Shown piece by piece: positions 1 through 10,879 of a stretch of 64,000 nucleotides of DNA; position 1 is the stretch's first letter, and each line of letters begins with the position of its first letter. The notes beneath the pieces were generated by a model. The model saw nothing but the letters and a program-made list of their open reading frames with translations. It was not told the DNA's origin and made no database searches. Made by a program: the position numbers and the translations under genes. The stretch is from Candidatus Altimarinota bacterium. Lineage in GTDB: Bacteria > Patescibacteriota > Gracilibacteria > BD1-5 > UBA6164. Location: contig JAHDHC010000002.1 of the NCBI GenBank assembly GCA_020631485.1, positions 48,741 through 112,740 on the forward strand, read 5' to 3'.

Positions 1-501
1 AGATAAAGGTTTCAGTATTTGGCTGAGTTTTTCTATTCATCGACTGAGGATCTTTCGAATATTTGCTTCGCTTTTCCCTGTCAGATGAGAGATCTCTTTT
101 GTCGAAAATTCATCCAAATATTTCATCACTAGCATTTCTCTTTGTTTTTCTGGAATCTTTCTCATCGCATTATATACTTCTTGCATATGAGCTTGATTAT
201 CAATTTGTTTGTGTATTTCATTTTCATATTTTATATACTCCGCATGACTTAATTCCAGATCGTCATCAACATGTATTTCGATTTTTGCTCTTCGATAATA
301 ATCATACAGAGTATTTCTCGCTATGGTAAATATCCGAGTAGAAAACTGATATTGATGATCAAAATTTTCAAACTTCTCAAATCCTTTTAAAAATGTTTCA
401 CTCGAGAGATCTTCTGCGAGATTTCTATCTTGGGCAAGATTATAAAAGAAGTAAGAAAATATTTTGTGTTTGTATTGGTGATAATAATCTGTATATTTCA
501 T
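1..501 (-). CDS. ECF-type RNA polymerase sigma factor, partial (C-terminus beyond window)
   Basis: Sigma-70 family region 2 and region 4 are recognisable. The N-terminus has the region-2 pattern with AEDLSSETFLK and FSTRIFTIARNTLYDYYRR. The C-terminal part has the region-4 helix-turn-helix around KIPEKQREMLVMKYLDEFST and EISHLTGKSEANIRKILSR. Length and the absence of other regions fit the extracytoplasmic-function class, which redirects RNA polymerase to a small regulon. An in-frame TGA at 37-39 is read as Gly and the frame continues to base 1 without a stop, so the gene is cut by the window edge. Two secreted proteins lie directly upstream on the same strand, so they may be its targets or signal partners; that is inference. 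Confidence 0.88.
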
Positions 502-503
502 TG

Positions 504-947
504 CTATTTTTTTATCTGTATTCTGGTATACTTCTTTTGTTTCAAGGTATTTGTTCGAGATGTAGCTTTGGACTTATATGCATCAGTTTCTACTTTTTGA
601 AGCCTTTCTAGGAGCCTTGAAGATCTCTTTCCCATCTCATCTTGTATCTTGAGTTCGAGATAATCAAGTATTGCTAAAATGTTTTTTGATTTCGTATCTG
701 AGTTATTTTGGTATCTCATTTTGAAAGTCTCAATTTTTTTCGAGATATTTTCTAGTATGTGTGCTTCTTTTTTTGCTTTATTTGATACTTTTAAAGCTAT
801 TGCATCGAGTTTTTTTATAAATCTTTCTCATGATTTCATTTCAAGGATTTGCGCCTGAGTTGTTTGGAGAGAAGCATACGTTCCCTGAGAGAAACTGAAT
901 CCTCAGATAAAAACAAGGAGGAGTATGAGGCTTTGTAAGTATTTCAT
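504..947 (-). CDS. small secreted protein with coiled-coil character
   Basis: A 147-aa protein beginning MKYLQSLILLLVFIGGFSFS, a clear signal peptide, with a likely cleavage after TYA. The mature part is rich in Lys, Glu and Leu in heptad-like order, suggesting an extended helix or coiled coil. The start at 947 was chosen because a TAG lies just upstream in frame and it gives the signal peptide; a shorter start at 719 would lose it. An in-frame TGA at 903-905 falls in the signal peptide and is read as Gly. It ends 2 nt before the sigma factor start, so the two are probably co-transcribed. I recognise no family; a role in sensing for the sigma factor is only a guess. Confidence 0.75.
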
Positions 948-970
948 AGCTCTGTTTTTTAGGAAAATAA

Positions 971-2158
971 TTATCTATCATCCTCCTCAAAATCTACATA
1001 CTGCTCTTCCATTTCATAGAAAAAGTCTGTGTCTAGATTCTCAGAGTTCTCAGGAAATTCAAATATTTCTTCTGAAGTATCAAATAAATATTCATCATCC
1101 AGCTCAGGAAAACCATATTCTTCATAGTAGTCATCGATTTGATTGTATGTAGTATCAAGTATATCAAAGAACTGTGTTTCATTCGTCTCACGACGCAATT
1201 CCTCGAGTGCCTGAGTCACTAATTTCTTTAGATCTTGATCATCAATATATTGTATTTCTTCTCTCAAGAGTTCAAGGATCATAGATTTTTCATTTTCAAA
1301 ATCAAAATCGTCTCAAAAAAAGTCTTCTCCACTAATAATCTCAATCCCCTCTCATTCATAGTAAGACTCTAAGTCTGGATCCATATAAAATTCATCCATC
1401 AGATTAAAAAACATATCTTCATCATCTTCATCTTTTAGGGAATCATAAAGAATATCAATTTTTTTCTGAATATTTTCATCTTTTATAAATTTCTTTTCTT
1501 CCAATAATCATTCAAGTATATCACTTCTGAGCATATCAAAATCGATTTCCATAACATCTCACCAGTCTTCATCGTCATCATAACCATAGTAACTATCTAT
1601 TTCACTATATAATGCATCTAGTTGATCAAAAAATAGATCCTCGTCTTGTATGTCGTTATACTGTTCTACAAAATCTTGTACTTTTACTTGTATATCGTCA
1701 TCATCGATGAATTCTGCTTCTTCAAGAAGTGCATCAAAGATTTGATTTTTTTCATCTGAAAAATCATATTCATAGGCATCTTCCCATGCTTCATCGTTTT
1801 CTCAATAATAATCATCAAGTTCTTTATAGATAGCATCAATGAGTTCAAAGAACTCTCCTCCATCAGTAATCTGATTGAGCTTATCATACTCTTCTCTGAG
1901 ACTTTTTTGCAAATCTGTATCTACAACATAAGAGATTTCTTCTTCGAGTGACTCAAGAATGTCGTCACGAGAGATATCTTCGAGTTCTTTTTTGATATCT
2001 TGCAGTTCTTCTTGAGAAAAGTCATGAGAGAGTTTGAGTTGTTCTAAAATAGTATTTTTAAATTGCTCATCATTCATCGCATAAGCTCAAAGTACAGTTG
2101 TTAGTGTGAGTCCTAGTACACAAGATGCTATAAGGAGTTTCTTTATGTAGTGTTTCAT
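971..2158 (-). CDS. secreted acidic protein with four tandem ~80-aa repeats
   Basis: 395 aa when TGA is Gly; under the standard code it breaks into several pieces. The N-terminus MKHYIKKLLIASCVLGLTLT is a signal peptide. The rest is very acidic and built from four degenerate repeats. Each begins with a helix like ILESLEEEISYV or ILELLREEIQYI and ends with the signature FF(D/E/N)xxDxxY followed by an acidic, Tyr-rich segment such as IDDYYEEYGF. Repeat signatures are FFELIDAIY, FFDQLDALY, FFNLMDEFY and FFDILDTTY. No known family is recognised. The acidity suggests cation binding outside the membrane. It heads a minus-strand group with the small secreted protein and the ECF sigma factor. Confidence 0.8.
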
Positions 2159-2303
2159 AATCAAATATAAGTTTTTAAAATATTACGTAGTCTACAAAAG
2201 CTTTATACGTACTTTTTAAAAAACTGTGACACTTTTTTTAAAAATTATCTATTTTGTAGTTTTCATAAAATAGCATACAATAATGGTCTCTTAATATTTA
2301 CAC

Positions 2304-3182
2304 ATGACTGAAGCACTCATTTATGCTATACTCGCACTCTTTATTTTTGGGACATATGATTATCTCGTTGTAAAACCTGCGAGAAGAATTCCTGTAATTC
2401 CTCTCGCTTTATACCTTTCACTTGGTCAATTTTTGATATTTTTTGTCTTATTTCTCTTATTTTGAACACATATTTCACTTTGATGAGAACTTATATATCC
2501 AATTTTTGCAGGTATATTTGGAGTAACAGGAATCATATTTTTTTCTAAAAGTGTACAGACATGACTTGCTGGGATTAGTTCGAGTATCGCAAATGCATAC
2601 CCCCTTATTACTATTTTTGTATGAGCCCTTATTTTTAAGGAACAGATTGTAAATATGCAGTATGTATTTTTTATTTCTATTATTCTCTGAATCTTTTTTC
2701 TATCTTTTCAATTATCAGAAATCAAGTCTCTCAAACTCTCACAGTGTAAGTCATCACTTGGATTTGCATTTTGAGCAATGCTTGCCTGGGCAGGCTTCAC
2801 AGTCTTATTTAGTGTTTCAACCGAGTACTATTGAGCTATAAATACCGTTTTAATTGCAGAATTTGGAAATATACTTGCTCTAAGTTTACTTTTAATTATC
2901 ACGAAACAATCAGTGATTAAGCATCTTCAAGTCATTGACAAGAAAATTGTCTTAGATGTTGGAAAAGTTCTTATATGTTCTCTTTTTTGAGTGTATTTTT
3001 TTGCTAAAGCATTTGAGACTGGAGGTACTATCAGTGTTGTTTCAGCAATTACAGCGAGTTCTCCTATTATGACCACACTCTTAGCTAGGATCTTTTTAAA
3101 AGAAAAACTCAATGTCATCCAATATTGAGCGATGCTTTTACTCATTGCTTGAGTTTCTGGGCTGAGTTATGTTTCTTTATAA
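2304..3182 (+). CDS. EamA/DMT-family transporter
   Basis: 292 aa, almost entirely hydrophobic with about ten membrane segments in two similar halves, the arrangement of the drug/metabolite transporter superfamily. It starts MTEALIYAILALFIFGTYDY and ends GLSYVSL. The Gly residues of several helices are encoded by TGA. The substrate cannot be deduced. It sits directly upstream of zur, whose promoter -35 begins 8 nt after the stop codon, so the two are separate transcription units. Confidence 0.82.
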
Positions 3183-3189
3183 TAAGATC

Positions 3190-3216
3190 TTGACTCAATA
3201 AGAAATAATATATAAT
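3190..3216 (+). promoter_or_regulatory. promoter of the zur-znuACB operon
   Basis: TTGACT at 3190-3195 and TATAAT at 3211-3216, with a 15-bp spacer. The expected start point falls just before the palindromic operator at 3227-3249, giving a leader of about 25 nt. Confidence 0.55.
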
Positions 3217-3226
3217 AGTTTTAGAT

Positions 3227-3249
3227 TAATTGATACAATATCTCAATTA
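3227..3249. promoter_or_regulatory. putative Zur operator upstream of zur-znuACB
   Basis: Imperfect 23-bp palindrome beginning TAATTGATAC and ending TCTCAATTA, just downstream of the -10 box and touching the zur start codon. Almost the same 23-mer, but perfectly symmetric, occurs at 7526-7548 before the COG0523 zinc GTPase gene. The shared site before two zinc-related units next to a Fur-family gene points to zinc-dependent autoregulation. Confidence 0.7.
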
Positions 3250-3644
3250 TGAGGATACAAGATATTTTACGCAGAGAGAAAAAAAGTGTTACACCTGAGC
3301 GTGTGAAGCTTTTTGAGCTGATGGAATGATTTCATATATTTTCAGCACAAGATATAGAAAATCTCTGTCCAAGTATATGAAGAGCGAGTATATACCGTAC
3401 TATAAAACTTTTTTGTGAGATCTGAGTACTCCGTAGAGTCAGTCTAGAGTTCTGAGTAGAGCAATATGAGCTCAATTCAGAAAAAAACCACCATGAACAC
3501 ATGAAGTGTGAGAGCTGTGGAAAAGTCTTGTCTTTTGAGTCAGATTTTATATGTAAACTTTTAACACAAGTTGCAAAAAATCATAACTTTTCTCTTAAGC
3601 AACACTCGATAAATCTCCACGGGAATTGCGAGAATTGTTCTTAA
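3249..3644 (+). CDS. zur: Fur-family zinc uptake regulator (Zur-like)
   Basis: 131 aa with an N-terminal winged helix-turn-helix (VTPERVKLFELMEG, then ASIYRTIKLFCEIGVLRRV). The C-terminal metal-binding half has HHEH, a CESC pair and a terminal CENC pair, the four-Cys structural zinc site of Fur proteins. Specificity for zinc is inferred from the neighbours: znuA, znuC and znuB follow on the same strand, and a COG0523 GTPase is convergent. In the family, the metal-loaded dimer represses uptake genes. The palindrome overlapping its start suggests autorepression. Fur or PerR identity cannot be fully excluded. Confidence 0.88.
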
Positions 3645-3668
3645 TTACTACTTTAATAATACACTATT

Positions 3669-4742
3669 ATGAAAAAAATTATTATATATATTTGCCTCTG
3701 TTTTGGGCTCATCGCTTGTGGACAAGAGCTCGCACCAAGCGAAAATCTCGGTCAAAATAATTCACAAGCAGTAAGTGAGACTGTAAGACAAGAAAAGATA
3801 CAAGTTACAACTTCTATTGTACCACTCTCCTCACTTGTAAATACTATTGGCTGAGACTATATAGAGCTCAACAACATAGTTCCTGCTGGAGTATCTCCTC
3901 ACGGATTTGATATGTCAGCAAAACAAATGGCACGTGTTCAAGATTCTGAAATAGTATTTCTCACATGACTTGAACACATAGATGGTTTTTTAGAAAAAGC
4001 AGCCGCAGGTTCAAAACAGATTCATCTCGCTGATGGGATAGAACTTCTTGAGGCCTCTCATGATGAACATAGTGATGAGCACGACAGTCATGATGTATCA
4101 CATAACGAAGAGCACGATGATACACACGAGGATGAACATCATGATGAATGACATGATGATGATGCACATGAATCTGAAGAAAAAGAAAGTCATGGTGAGC
4201 ACAAAGATGAGGATTCACATGATGCGCATGATACTGATCCACATGTATGGCTCGGGAAAGAAAATATCATATCAATCGCTCAGAAAATACGTGATGAACT
4301 TTCAGCAATATCACCGGAACAAAGCACTTATTTTTCTGAAAATACTATAAAATTTAGCGCTGATCTAGAGATGCTCTACAGTGATTTTGCAACTCAAACC
4401 GAAGGAAAAAATCCTCAAAAATTCATTGTTTTCCACGATGCCTATAACTATCTTATGCAGTCTGTAGGTATGGATCTTGATCTCAAAATCCCATTTTCTG
4501 AAAATGTTATGCATGAAACAGGAACAGCACATATGGCAGAACTCATAGAAGCTGTAAAAACACAAGACATCCAGTATGTATTTAAAGAACCTCAATTCCA
4601 AGAATGATCGCTCCAGAAGTTTGTAGATGAATACAGTCTGACTCTCGGAACCCTCGATCCTCTAGGGACTGATCCAACAGCTAAAGGATATCTTGAAAAC
4701 ATACAATCAAACCTAGATTCTCTTGCAAAAGTCTATGAATAA
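3669..4742 (+). CDS. znuA: zinc ABC transporter substrate-binding lipoprotein
   Basis: 357 aa. The signal sequence ends in the lipobox LIAC (Cys17). The cluster A-I fold begins at IQVTTSIVPLSSLVNTIGG and includes VPAGVSPHGFDMS. A long His/Asp/Glu-rich loop lies at about residues 125-195, typical of zinc-specific members, followed by DPHVWL and FHDAYNYLMQSVGM. The loop is thought to gather zinc for the binding cleft. In-frame TGAs occur at conserved Gly positions (for example after LVNTIG). It overlaps znuC by 8 nt and forms an operon with zur, znuC and znuB. Confidence 0.93.
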
Positions 4743-5457
4743 AGTCCTCGAACTCAAAGATATATCTCTCACATATAGAGCAAAGAAAAACCCGTTACTC
4801 TGACATGTGAGTTTTTCTTTACATACATGACAAGTGCTTTCTATCATAGGAAAAAATGGGACAGGTAAATCTTCCCTTCTCAAAATCATAGCAGGAATTG
4901 AAACTGGATATTCGGGAAATCTTTGCTTATATACTGATAAAATTTCGTATGTTCCCCAGAAACTCAGTCTTGAAAAGAGCTTCCCAATAACCGTGCAAGA
5001 GTTTTTTCGTATTTTTAATGATGTTATAGATACAAAACATCTTCAAAAAATAGTATCACTTTTAAAAATCAAGCACTTGCTTTCGCAAAACATACATACC
5101 CTTTCAGGCTGAGAATTTCAGAAGGTTCTTATCACAAACGCTCTTATTTGAAGTCCTGAATTATTATTACTCGATGAACCAACAAGTGGAATAGATATTG
5201 TCGGAGAAGAGCTTTTTTATGAAGTGATACACGAGATACAAAAGATATTTCCTGATCTTTCGATTATTCTTGTTTCTCATAACATACATCTTGTATACAA
5301 ACACTCAACGCATGTTATATGCCTTCACGAGAACAATTTTTGCTGTCATGGAACTCCTGCAGAAGTATCAACTCACCCAGAAGTTACAAAGATATTTTGA
5401 AAACACTTTCAAGTCTATGAGCATGACCCACATACAAAGCATCATCATATTCACTAA
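4735..5457 (+). CDS. znuC: zinc ABC transporter ATP-binding protein
   Basis: 240 aa ATPase subunit that powers zinc import. Walker A is GKNGTGKSS, the signature is LSGGEFQKV (first G of the pair is GGC, second is TGA), Walker B is LLLLDEPTSG, and the switch His is in VSHN. The C-terminus ends HDPHTKHHHIH, a His-rich tail that may bind zinc. Its start overlaps the znuA end by 8 nt, suggesting translational coupling; the znuB start follows its stop by 11 nt. Confidence 0.93.
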
Positions 5458-5468
5458 ATTGTAAATAC

Positions 5469-6275
5469 ATGTTTGAAATACTTAGCTACACATTTTTTCA
5501 AAAAGCACTTATAGCAGGAATACTCGTATCATGTATCGGAGGAAGTCTCTGAACACTCGTCGTACTCCGTCGTGAACCAAATATCACCCATGCTATCTCA
5601 AATATACTTTTTTTATGAATTGTTATTTCATTGTTTTTTTCTGGGAATTATTATGTTTATGGATCGGTATTTGCGTTTTTATGAGTTGTTTTTCTCGTGT
5701 TTCTTGAAAAATATTCTCAGACTTCTCGAGAATCAAGCAAAGAAATACTTGGACAAATCTGACTCGCAGCTGGAATATTTTTTGTAGGGATTCTCTGAAA
5801 CGTCCAACTCGATGTATTTAATTTTCTTTTCGGAAATATACTATTTGTAAGTATCTATGATATCATCTTGCTCTGAGCTATCTTCATCGTGTGATGTATC
5901 TGAGCTGTATGTTTTTGAAGAAAAATACTCCGCGTCACACTCTCTGCTGAGATAGCAAAAAGCCAAGGAATTCGAGTCCCAGTATATGAGTTTTGATATC
6001 TGCTTTATCTTGCTTTTTTCATCGCATTTTCTATAAAGATTTTCTGAGTTATGCTCTTATGAGCCTTTCTCGTGCTTCCTGCAAACATCGCAAAAGCCTA
6101 TGCTCGCAGTATCTTGTGAGTATTTATTCTTGCAACTTGTATATCGATAGTATCAGTTGTCATTTGACTCTTTAGTTCGTACTTCTTTGATACTTCTGCT
6201 TGAGCTACAATTGTCATGATTCTTGCTCTATTTTTTATGTCTAGCCTACTGTATAAAAAAAGAAGTGAATCATAG
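5469..6275 (+). CDS. znuB: zinc ABC transporter permease
   Basis: 268 aa, highly hydrophobic with about eight membrane segments, an ABC-3 family permease. It starts MFEILSYTFFQKALIAGILV and contains the usual RREPNITHAISN loop near the first coupling region and the GVMLLGAFLVLPANIAKAYA stretch typical of this family. About twenty internal TGAs are read as Gly, many in membrane helices. It is last in the operon; a strong hairpin overlaps its end. Confidence 0.92.
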
Positions 6276-6290
6276 GAATCACTTCTTTTC
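6257..6290. terminator. bidirectional terminator between znuB and the COG0523 gene
   Basis: 11-bp stem AAAAGAAGTGA / TCACTTCTTTT with a 10-nt loop, A-run on one side and T-run on the other. It lies between convergent genes and covers the znuB stop. Confidence 0.8.
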
Positions 6291-6296
6291 TTATTC

Positions 6297-7502
6297 TTAG
6301 ATCCACGCTGGGAAAGGATCTGAGAAACTTGCCCAGCTATCTGGATTTTGTAACTCTTCATCTGTCACAAGTGCAGCATCAAGCATGCCTTTGATCTGAT
6401 CCTTGTCCATATCTACTCCGATAATCACAAGCTCGTTTCTCTTGTCTCAAAATGCCTTTGTTCAAAACTCTTTTTCATATTCTCTATTTTGCTCTGGGCT
6501 AAAATGTATCCTTTCTGCCTCTGTAAAGCTTGACATCCATCTTCCATATCCATCAAGACGAACACTTCCTCATGCTTGACTCCAGTTCCCGGCATGCGTA
6601 TTTCTCGATGCGAGCCAAATGATTCCTTTTGATCTAATGACTCATGGCCATTCTTGTGAACAGGCTTGAGCAAATCTCTCTGGATGAAAAGGTTTTTCTA
6701 TCTTGTATACAAAAGACGCTACTCCATACTCTTCATTTTCTGGAGTATGCGTTGTGTGTCATCCTGACTCTAGTTCTTTGACCCAAAGTGGACTCCTCGA
6801 TGCTCTATCGAAATCAAAACGTCATGTTTTAACTATTTCTCCTATATCTACTTTTGATTCTTGGGTTTCTATGATCTTGGCATCAGCCTGAAGTCCACGA
6901 ATAATCCCCAATATATACTTTTTTTCTGCTGCTGTTACTAAATCGATCTTGTTAAGAATTATGACGTCAGCAAACTCTATCTGCTCAACCATGAGATTCA
7001 CAAGAGGTCTTTCATCCTCTTCACTTACTCACATCTTGAGATCAGCAAGAGTCTGATCACTTCAAAAGTGTTTCATAAAGTTTCAAGCATCAACGACCGT
7101 AGTCATAGTATCTATATATGAAAAATCTCCGAGATTTATCCCACTCACTTCATCAACATACGAAAAAGTCTGAGCAACAGGAACAGGTTCAGATATCCCT
7201 GAGCTTTCTATAATAATCGCGTCATACTTCCCCTGTTCACAAAGACGCTGTACTTCAACTAAGAGATCATCACGGAGTGTACAACAAATACACCCATTAT
7301 CCATCTCAACAAGCTTCTCTTCTGTGTGAGAAAGACTGATTTCGTTTTTTACAAGATTGGCATCTATATTTATCTCTCACATATCGTTGACTATTACCGC
7401 AACTTTTAGATCTCGTCTTTGGTTCAATATGCTGTTAAGCAGAGTTGTCTTCCCAGCTCAGAGAAATCCTGACAATACTGTAACAGGAATTTTTTTGTTC
7501 AT
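6297..7502 (-). CDS. COG0523 (CobW-like) GTPase, zinc metallochaperone
   Basis: 401 aa. The P-loop is GFLGAGKTT, whose second Gly is TGA. The family metal motif is CICC (GCICCTLRDDL), followed by ESSGISEPVPV and NKIDLV. The C-terminal CobW_C-like half contains PFHPERFAQ. The family inserts metals or rescues metalloenzymes under zinc limitation. The gene is convergent with znuB and preceded by the perfect palindrome at 7526-7548, so it is likely part of the same Zur regulon. Cobalamin synthesis is unlikely: no such genes are nearby. Confidence 0.9.
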
Positions 7503-7525
7503 GGCTTTGATTTTATAAAAAATAT

Positions 7526-7548
7526 TAATTGATACAAAGTATCAATTA
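7526..7548. promoter_or_regulatory. putative Zur operator of the COG0523 gene
   Basis: Perfect palindrome TAATTGATAC-AAA-GTATCAATTA, overlapping a TATAAT -10 box read on the minus strand (7545-7550), 24 nt before the start codon. It matches the site at 3227-3249 at most positions. Confidence 0.75.
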
Positions 7549-7729
7549 TAAGGACATACCATATTGATTTTCTTGTCTGGGTCAATATTTTTTCGAGAGA
7601 AAAAAGAGTTAAATCCTATAGTCGATGTAGATTTTGTATAAAAGGACGAGAGACATTTGATGATTCATGTGGAATATTTTGAAGCTAGAGATGTTTTATG
7701 CCCTCAAAAAATATATAAAAATTACTTCT

Positions 7730-9016
7730 CTATTTTTCTAGATCTTGAGATTGAATACGTCTCGTAAACATATCCCAATTACTCTCGAAGTTTTTCGTGA
7801 AAGCTTTGAGTTGGGAATTATCCACTCACAGCTCCACAATAGTATTTTTGGGATCAAAAGTGAATCAGTCTAAAACCTCAGGAATGATCTGTCTCACAAA
7901 TAATCGAGTAAGTTTGTCGAGTCTCCAAAGCATATCTCTTTTACCTTTATCATGAAAATCTTTCTCTAGATATGAGTCATAGACTTTTACTACTCACTGC
8001 TCATGTGTATTTCATAAGTATAAAAAAATGTCTTCGTGTCTTGATATATATCACATTTGCAGGAGTAAATCAGCATATCTATACATCATAAGCTCAAGAG
8101 ATGCTCTATCATCTCAAGCCTGTAATATGATTTTCTTGATTATGATTACAAGATATTTTTCCATTCACCCTAATGCATGACTATTTTCATAAGCTATATT
8201 ATCATGGCGAACTTTTATAGCATTGAGCTTTCCTCGCACTAACATGCTTATAACTCTGTACAGTTTTTGATTTGTAAAAATAACTCTTCCCGATTCATCT
8301 GTATATTGTTTTACTCAAAACAAATTACTCGGCTCCTGAACGATCTCTGATATCCCAGTTCTCAGAGCACTTTCAGATTTCTGAGTATAATATATCTTAG
8401 ATCTTGAAACAAGGAGCTGATTCATAGCAATATCAACATTTTTACACTGTTCAATCAAGGAATTCTCCCCGATGTCAGGCAACTGGGTTATTCCCTCAGC
8501 ATCACACATATAATAATTTCTGAGCTGATCTATGTTTTCGTCAGGTCAGGTAAAGATGTCTATATCTGTATCTTTATCAGCATCATGAGCTGCAAGTCAC
8601 AGATATTCTCGCAACAGCTTTCGAGCAGTTCCTCATCTAAATATTACTCATTCTTTTGGTCTTTCAACAGAACTATTTTTCCAGAATTCTTCATCAATTG
8701 TCACAACATTTACATGTTCATTTTTGAGTGATTCTGATATTTGAGAAGTTCAGAAAGCAACTAAAAATGATGACACATCAGAAAACGATTGTATTTCTCA
8801 TCATCTCACAGCTGAGAAGAGTTTCTGACGAAAAGACATATATTCTTTTTCAAGTTCTCACGAGTCAGATAGTCATGAATCTCTTATAAGTCCACGTATT
8901 TCTGTACTCACAGATCGTATATAAGAAGAGATAGGAGTATCCAAATCTAGACTTGCCAGGACTCATTTCACACCAACTACAAATTCTTTTGCTCTTTCTT
9001 GTTGGGATAAAGTCAT
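7730..9016 (-). CDS. nucleotidyltransferase-fold protein
   Basis: 428 aa. Around residues 130-165 it carries FRGGTARKLLREYLGL followed by DKDTDIDIFTG, the GG(T/A)xRxxL...DxD pattern of the polymerase-beta/CCA-adding enzyme head. The remainder is helical and not recognised; it could be an RNA-binding or effector part. It lacks the full motif set of a standard CCA-adding enzyme, so tRNA processing is only one option. It stands alone, divergent from a small lipoprotein region and separated by over 200 bp from the COG0523 gene. Confidence 0.68.
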
Positions 9017-9221
9017 GTTTTTAAAATACTTTTTTTTAATATCTATTAATTACTGTATTATATTTAAAGAATAAGGTTTGTAAATATGCGTATGGTAAAA
9101 AAGCCTTCTGATTCCCGAAACAAAAATTATCCTTTTTTAAGCGAAGTTTTCTTTTTATACATGTAATATCTAGTGAACCTTGTTAAAACTGAGATTGAAT
9201 GAAAAAGTTATACTTAGAAGT

Positions 9222-9261
9222 AAATAAATATCCACGGGTATATACCAATGGATATTTATTT
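9222..9261. terminator. bidirectional terminator
   Basis: 13-bp perfect stem AAATAAATATCCA / TGGATATTTATTT with a 14-nt loop, just after the small lipoprotein gene read on the minus strand. Confidence 0.75.
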
Positions 9262-9267
9262 AAGATT

Positions 9268-9420
9268 TTATTCTGCAATAAGATTTTCAATTAAATCTAT
9301 TTCACTTTGTTCTAGCGACTGACTCTCAATTCAGTCGTTCGTAGCATCATCTTGCAGATTAGCACTTCAACACGAAGTAAGAAATAATCAGAGTATGAGA
9401 CTCAATATTACTTTTTTCAT
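9268..9420 (-). CDS. small lipoprotein
   Basis: 50 aa, MKKVILSLILGLFLTSCGSA with a lipobox LTSC and then an acidic, Gln-rich tail ending LIENLIAE. Three Gly codons are TGA. It follows the YHYH-protein gene after 38 nt on the same strand. Function unknown; lipidation is inferred from the motif. Confidence 0.65.
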
Positions 9421-9458
9421 TAAAAGATATTATAGAAATATTATTATCTCGGAGGTCT

Positions 9459-10598
9459 TTACCCTTGTCATGAGTCTCCTCATTGTCTTGGGGGTCTATC
9501 TCATTGTTCTCATTGTCATCCTTGTCCTCATTGAGTTCTTCATCCTCCACTTCATCTTTCTTCAGTATATTCACCCATCAGACATCTCGGAACATATGGG
9601 TATTCGTCTGTTACGAGATAGATATATTCTCCATCAAGCATCATACCATTACATTGATCAAGGTCACCATAACTATCATCTTGTTCCCAATCTTGAGCAA
9701 ATGAACCTGTTTTTTCACTCATAAATACAATATCTTCATTTCTATCGTGAACACAATTTACACCTTCCCTTTCATCATCTCATAAAACATAACTTGTAGT
9801 ATATTGACCACTTTTTGAATAATACATCATATGACCATCAGCAGCAAAACCCACATGAACAAGGTCTTGCTCTCAATTATCCATATCTACAATTCATTCT
9901 GGTATACCATGATAATGATACTCTCACCATGGCTGTACATGAGCGTTATTTGAATCAAGTCATAATGGTATGCCATCAATAAAGTTATTGAGATTTACAG
10001 CTTCAATATTGTAAGTAATACCATTATCACATACAGCACGCTCTGCTGTGCCAGGCTGAAACTTAACACCATTTACTCATACTCCTGGAACCATAGCTGG
10101 GGTAGGAGTACCAGTATATACTGGATCGGTAGTAAAGCTCCAAGATTGATCTTGAGCAGTTATTGCGTTTGGATTTCCCTCATTAGGAAAGTCTCAAGTT
10201 TCATGATTTGGAAGTGCATTTGAAGTAATGCTACGAGTATCACCATCGACTACCACTGTTACTTGCGTTCCATTTACATCATCATCAATAGTATATGATC
10301 AAAAATATGTACCATCACTCCCATGATAATGAACATCATCATGACTATGTCAGTGAAGCTCATCATAGAGATATCAGAGTATAAAGGTTATACGTTCGTT
10401 ATCATTATATCTTTGCTTATATCTATCAATAGTACTCAGTAGTACATCTCGATAAGACTCTCATTTAGAATCTATGATATCCTCAAACTTTTCGACCACT
10501 ACATCCATTCGATTTACTAAATCAGTAGATGGAGTATATGCATATGCTCCAAATAGAGTCATAAAAAATAAGCTTATTCACACGATTAATCTTCTCAT
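9459..10598 (-). CDS. secreted YHYH-domain protein with Gly-rich tail
   Basis: 379 aa with signal peptide MRRLIVGISLFFMTLFGAYA. The N-terminal region includes a His-rich segment (ELHGHSHDDVHYHG). The central YHYH domain shows GEYHYHGIPEG, HVGFAADGHMMYY and CNGMMLDGEYIY. The last ~33 residues after MGEYTEER are a low-complexity Gly/Gln/Arg tail in which most glycines are TGA; under the standard code the gene would appear to end there. YHYH proteins are extracellular and of unknown biochemical role. It probably forms an operon with the following lipoprotein. Confidence 0.82.
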
Positions 10599-10805
10599 AA
10601 AAAAAATTTTAAAAAATAACGAAATAACAGATATTTCTGATATTACAATTCACACTATACTTCTAGGGCGTAAGAAGTGATTAAGAAGCAATAAGAAAAC
10701 ATCTAATAGTTTAGGGTAACAGATTTGACGCTCAAAGCAATACAATAAGTTATTTTCAAGCAATTCATCTCTATAAAGGCACTTCTGTAAAAATATTCTC
10801 ACACT

Positions 10806-10840
10806 AAAAAAGTAGATCAGAAGTAATCTACTTTTTGTTT
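10806..10840. terminator. bidirectional terminator
   Basis: Stem AAAAAAGTAGAT / ATCTACTTTTT with an 8-nt loop, followed by TTTTGTTTTTT. Read on the minus strand it ends the 418-aa gene. A CCACCA lies between that gene's stop and the hairpin (10846-10851). Confidence 0.75.
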
Positions 10841-10879
10841 TTTGAAATGGTGGATTTTATAGAGAAGATTTTGAACTCT

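Noticed and set aside
3961..4350. His/Met-rich frames opposite or beside znuA
   Set aside because: Shadows of the His/Asp-rich loop of ZnuA.
9086..9166. 26-codon plus frame MRMVKKPSDSRNKNYPFLSE..
   Set aside because: No ribosome-binding site, no context, not distinguishable from chance in AT-rich DNA.
9359..9574. Acidic minus-strand frame MNILKKDEVEDEELNEDKDD...
   Set aside because: It overlaps the end of the YHYH gene in another frame; the Asp/Glu-rich look comes from the TGA-rich Gly tail read out of frame.
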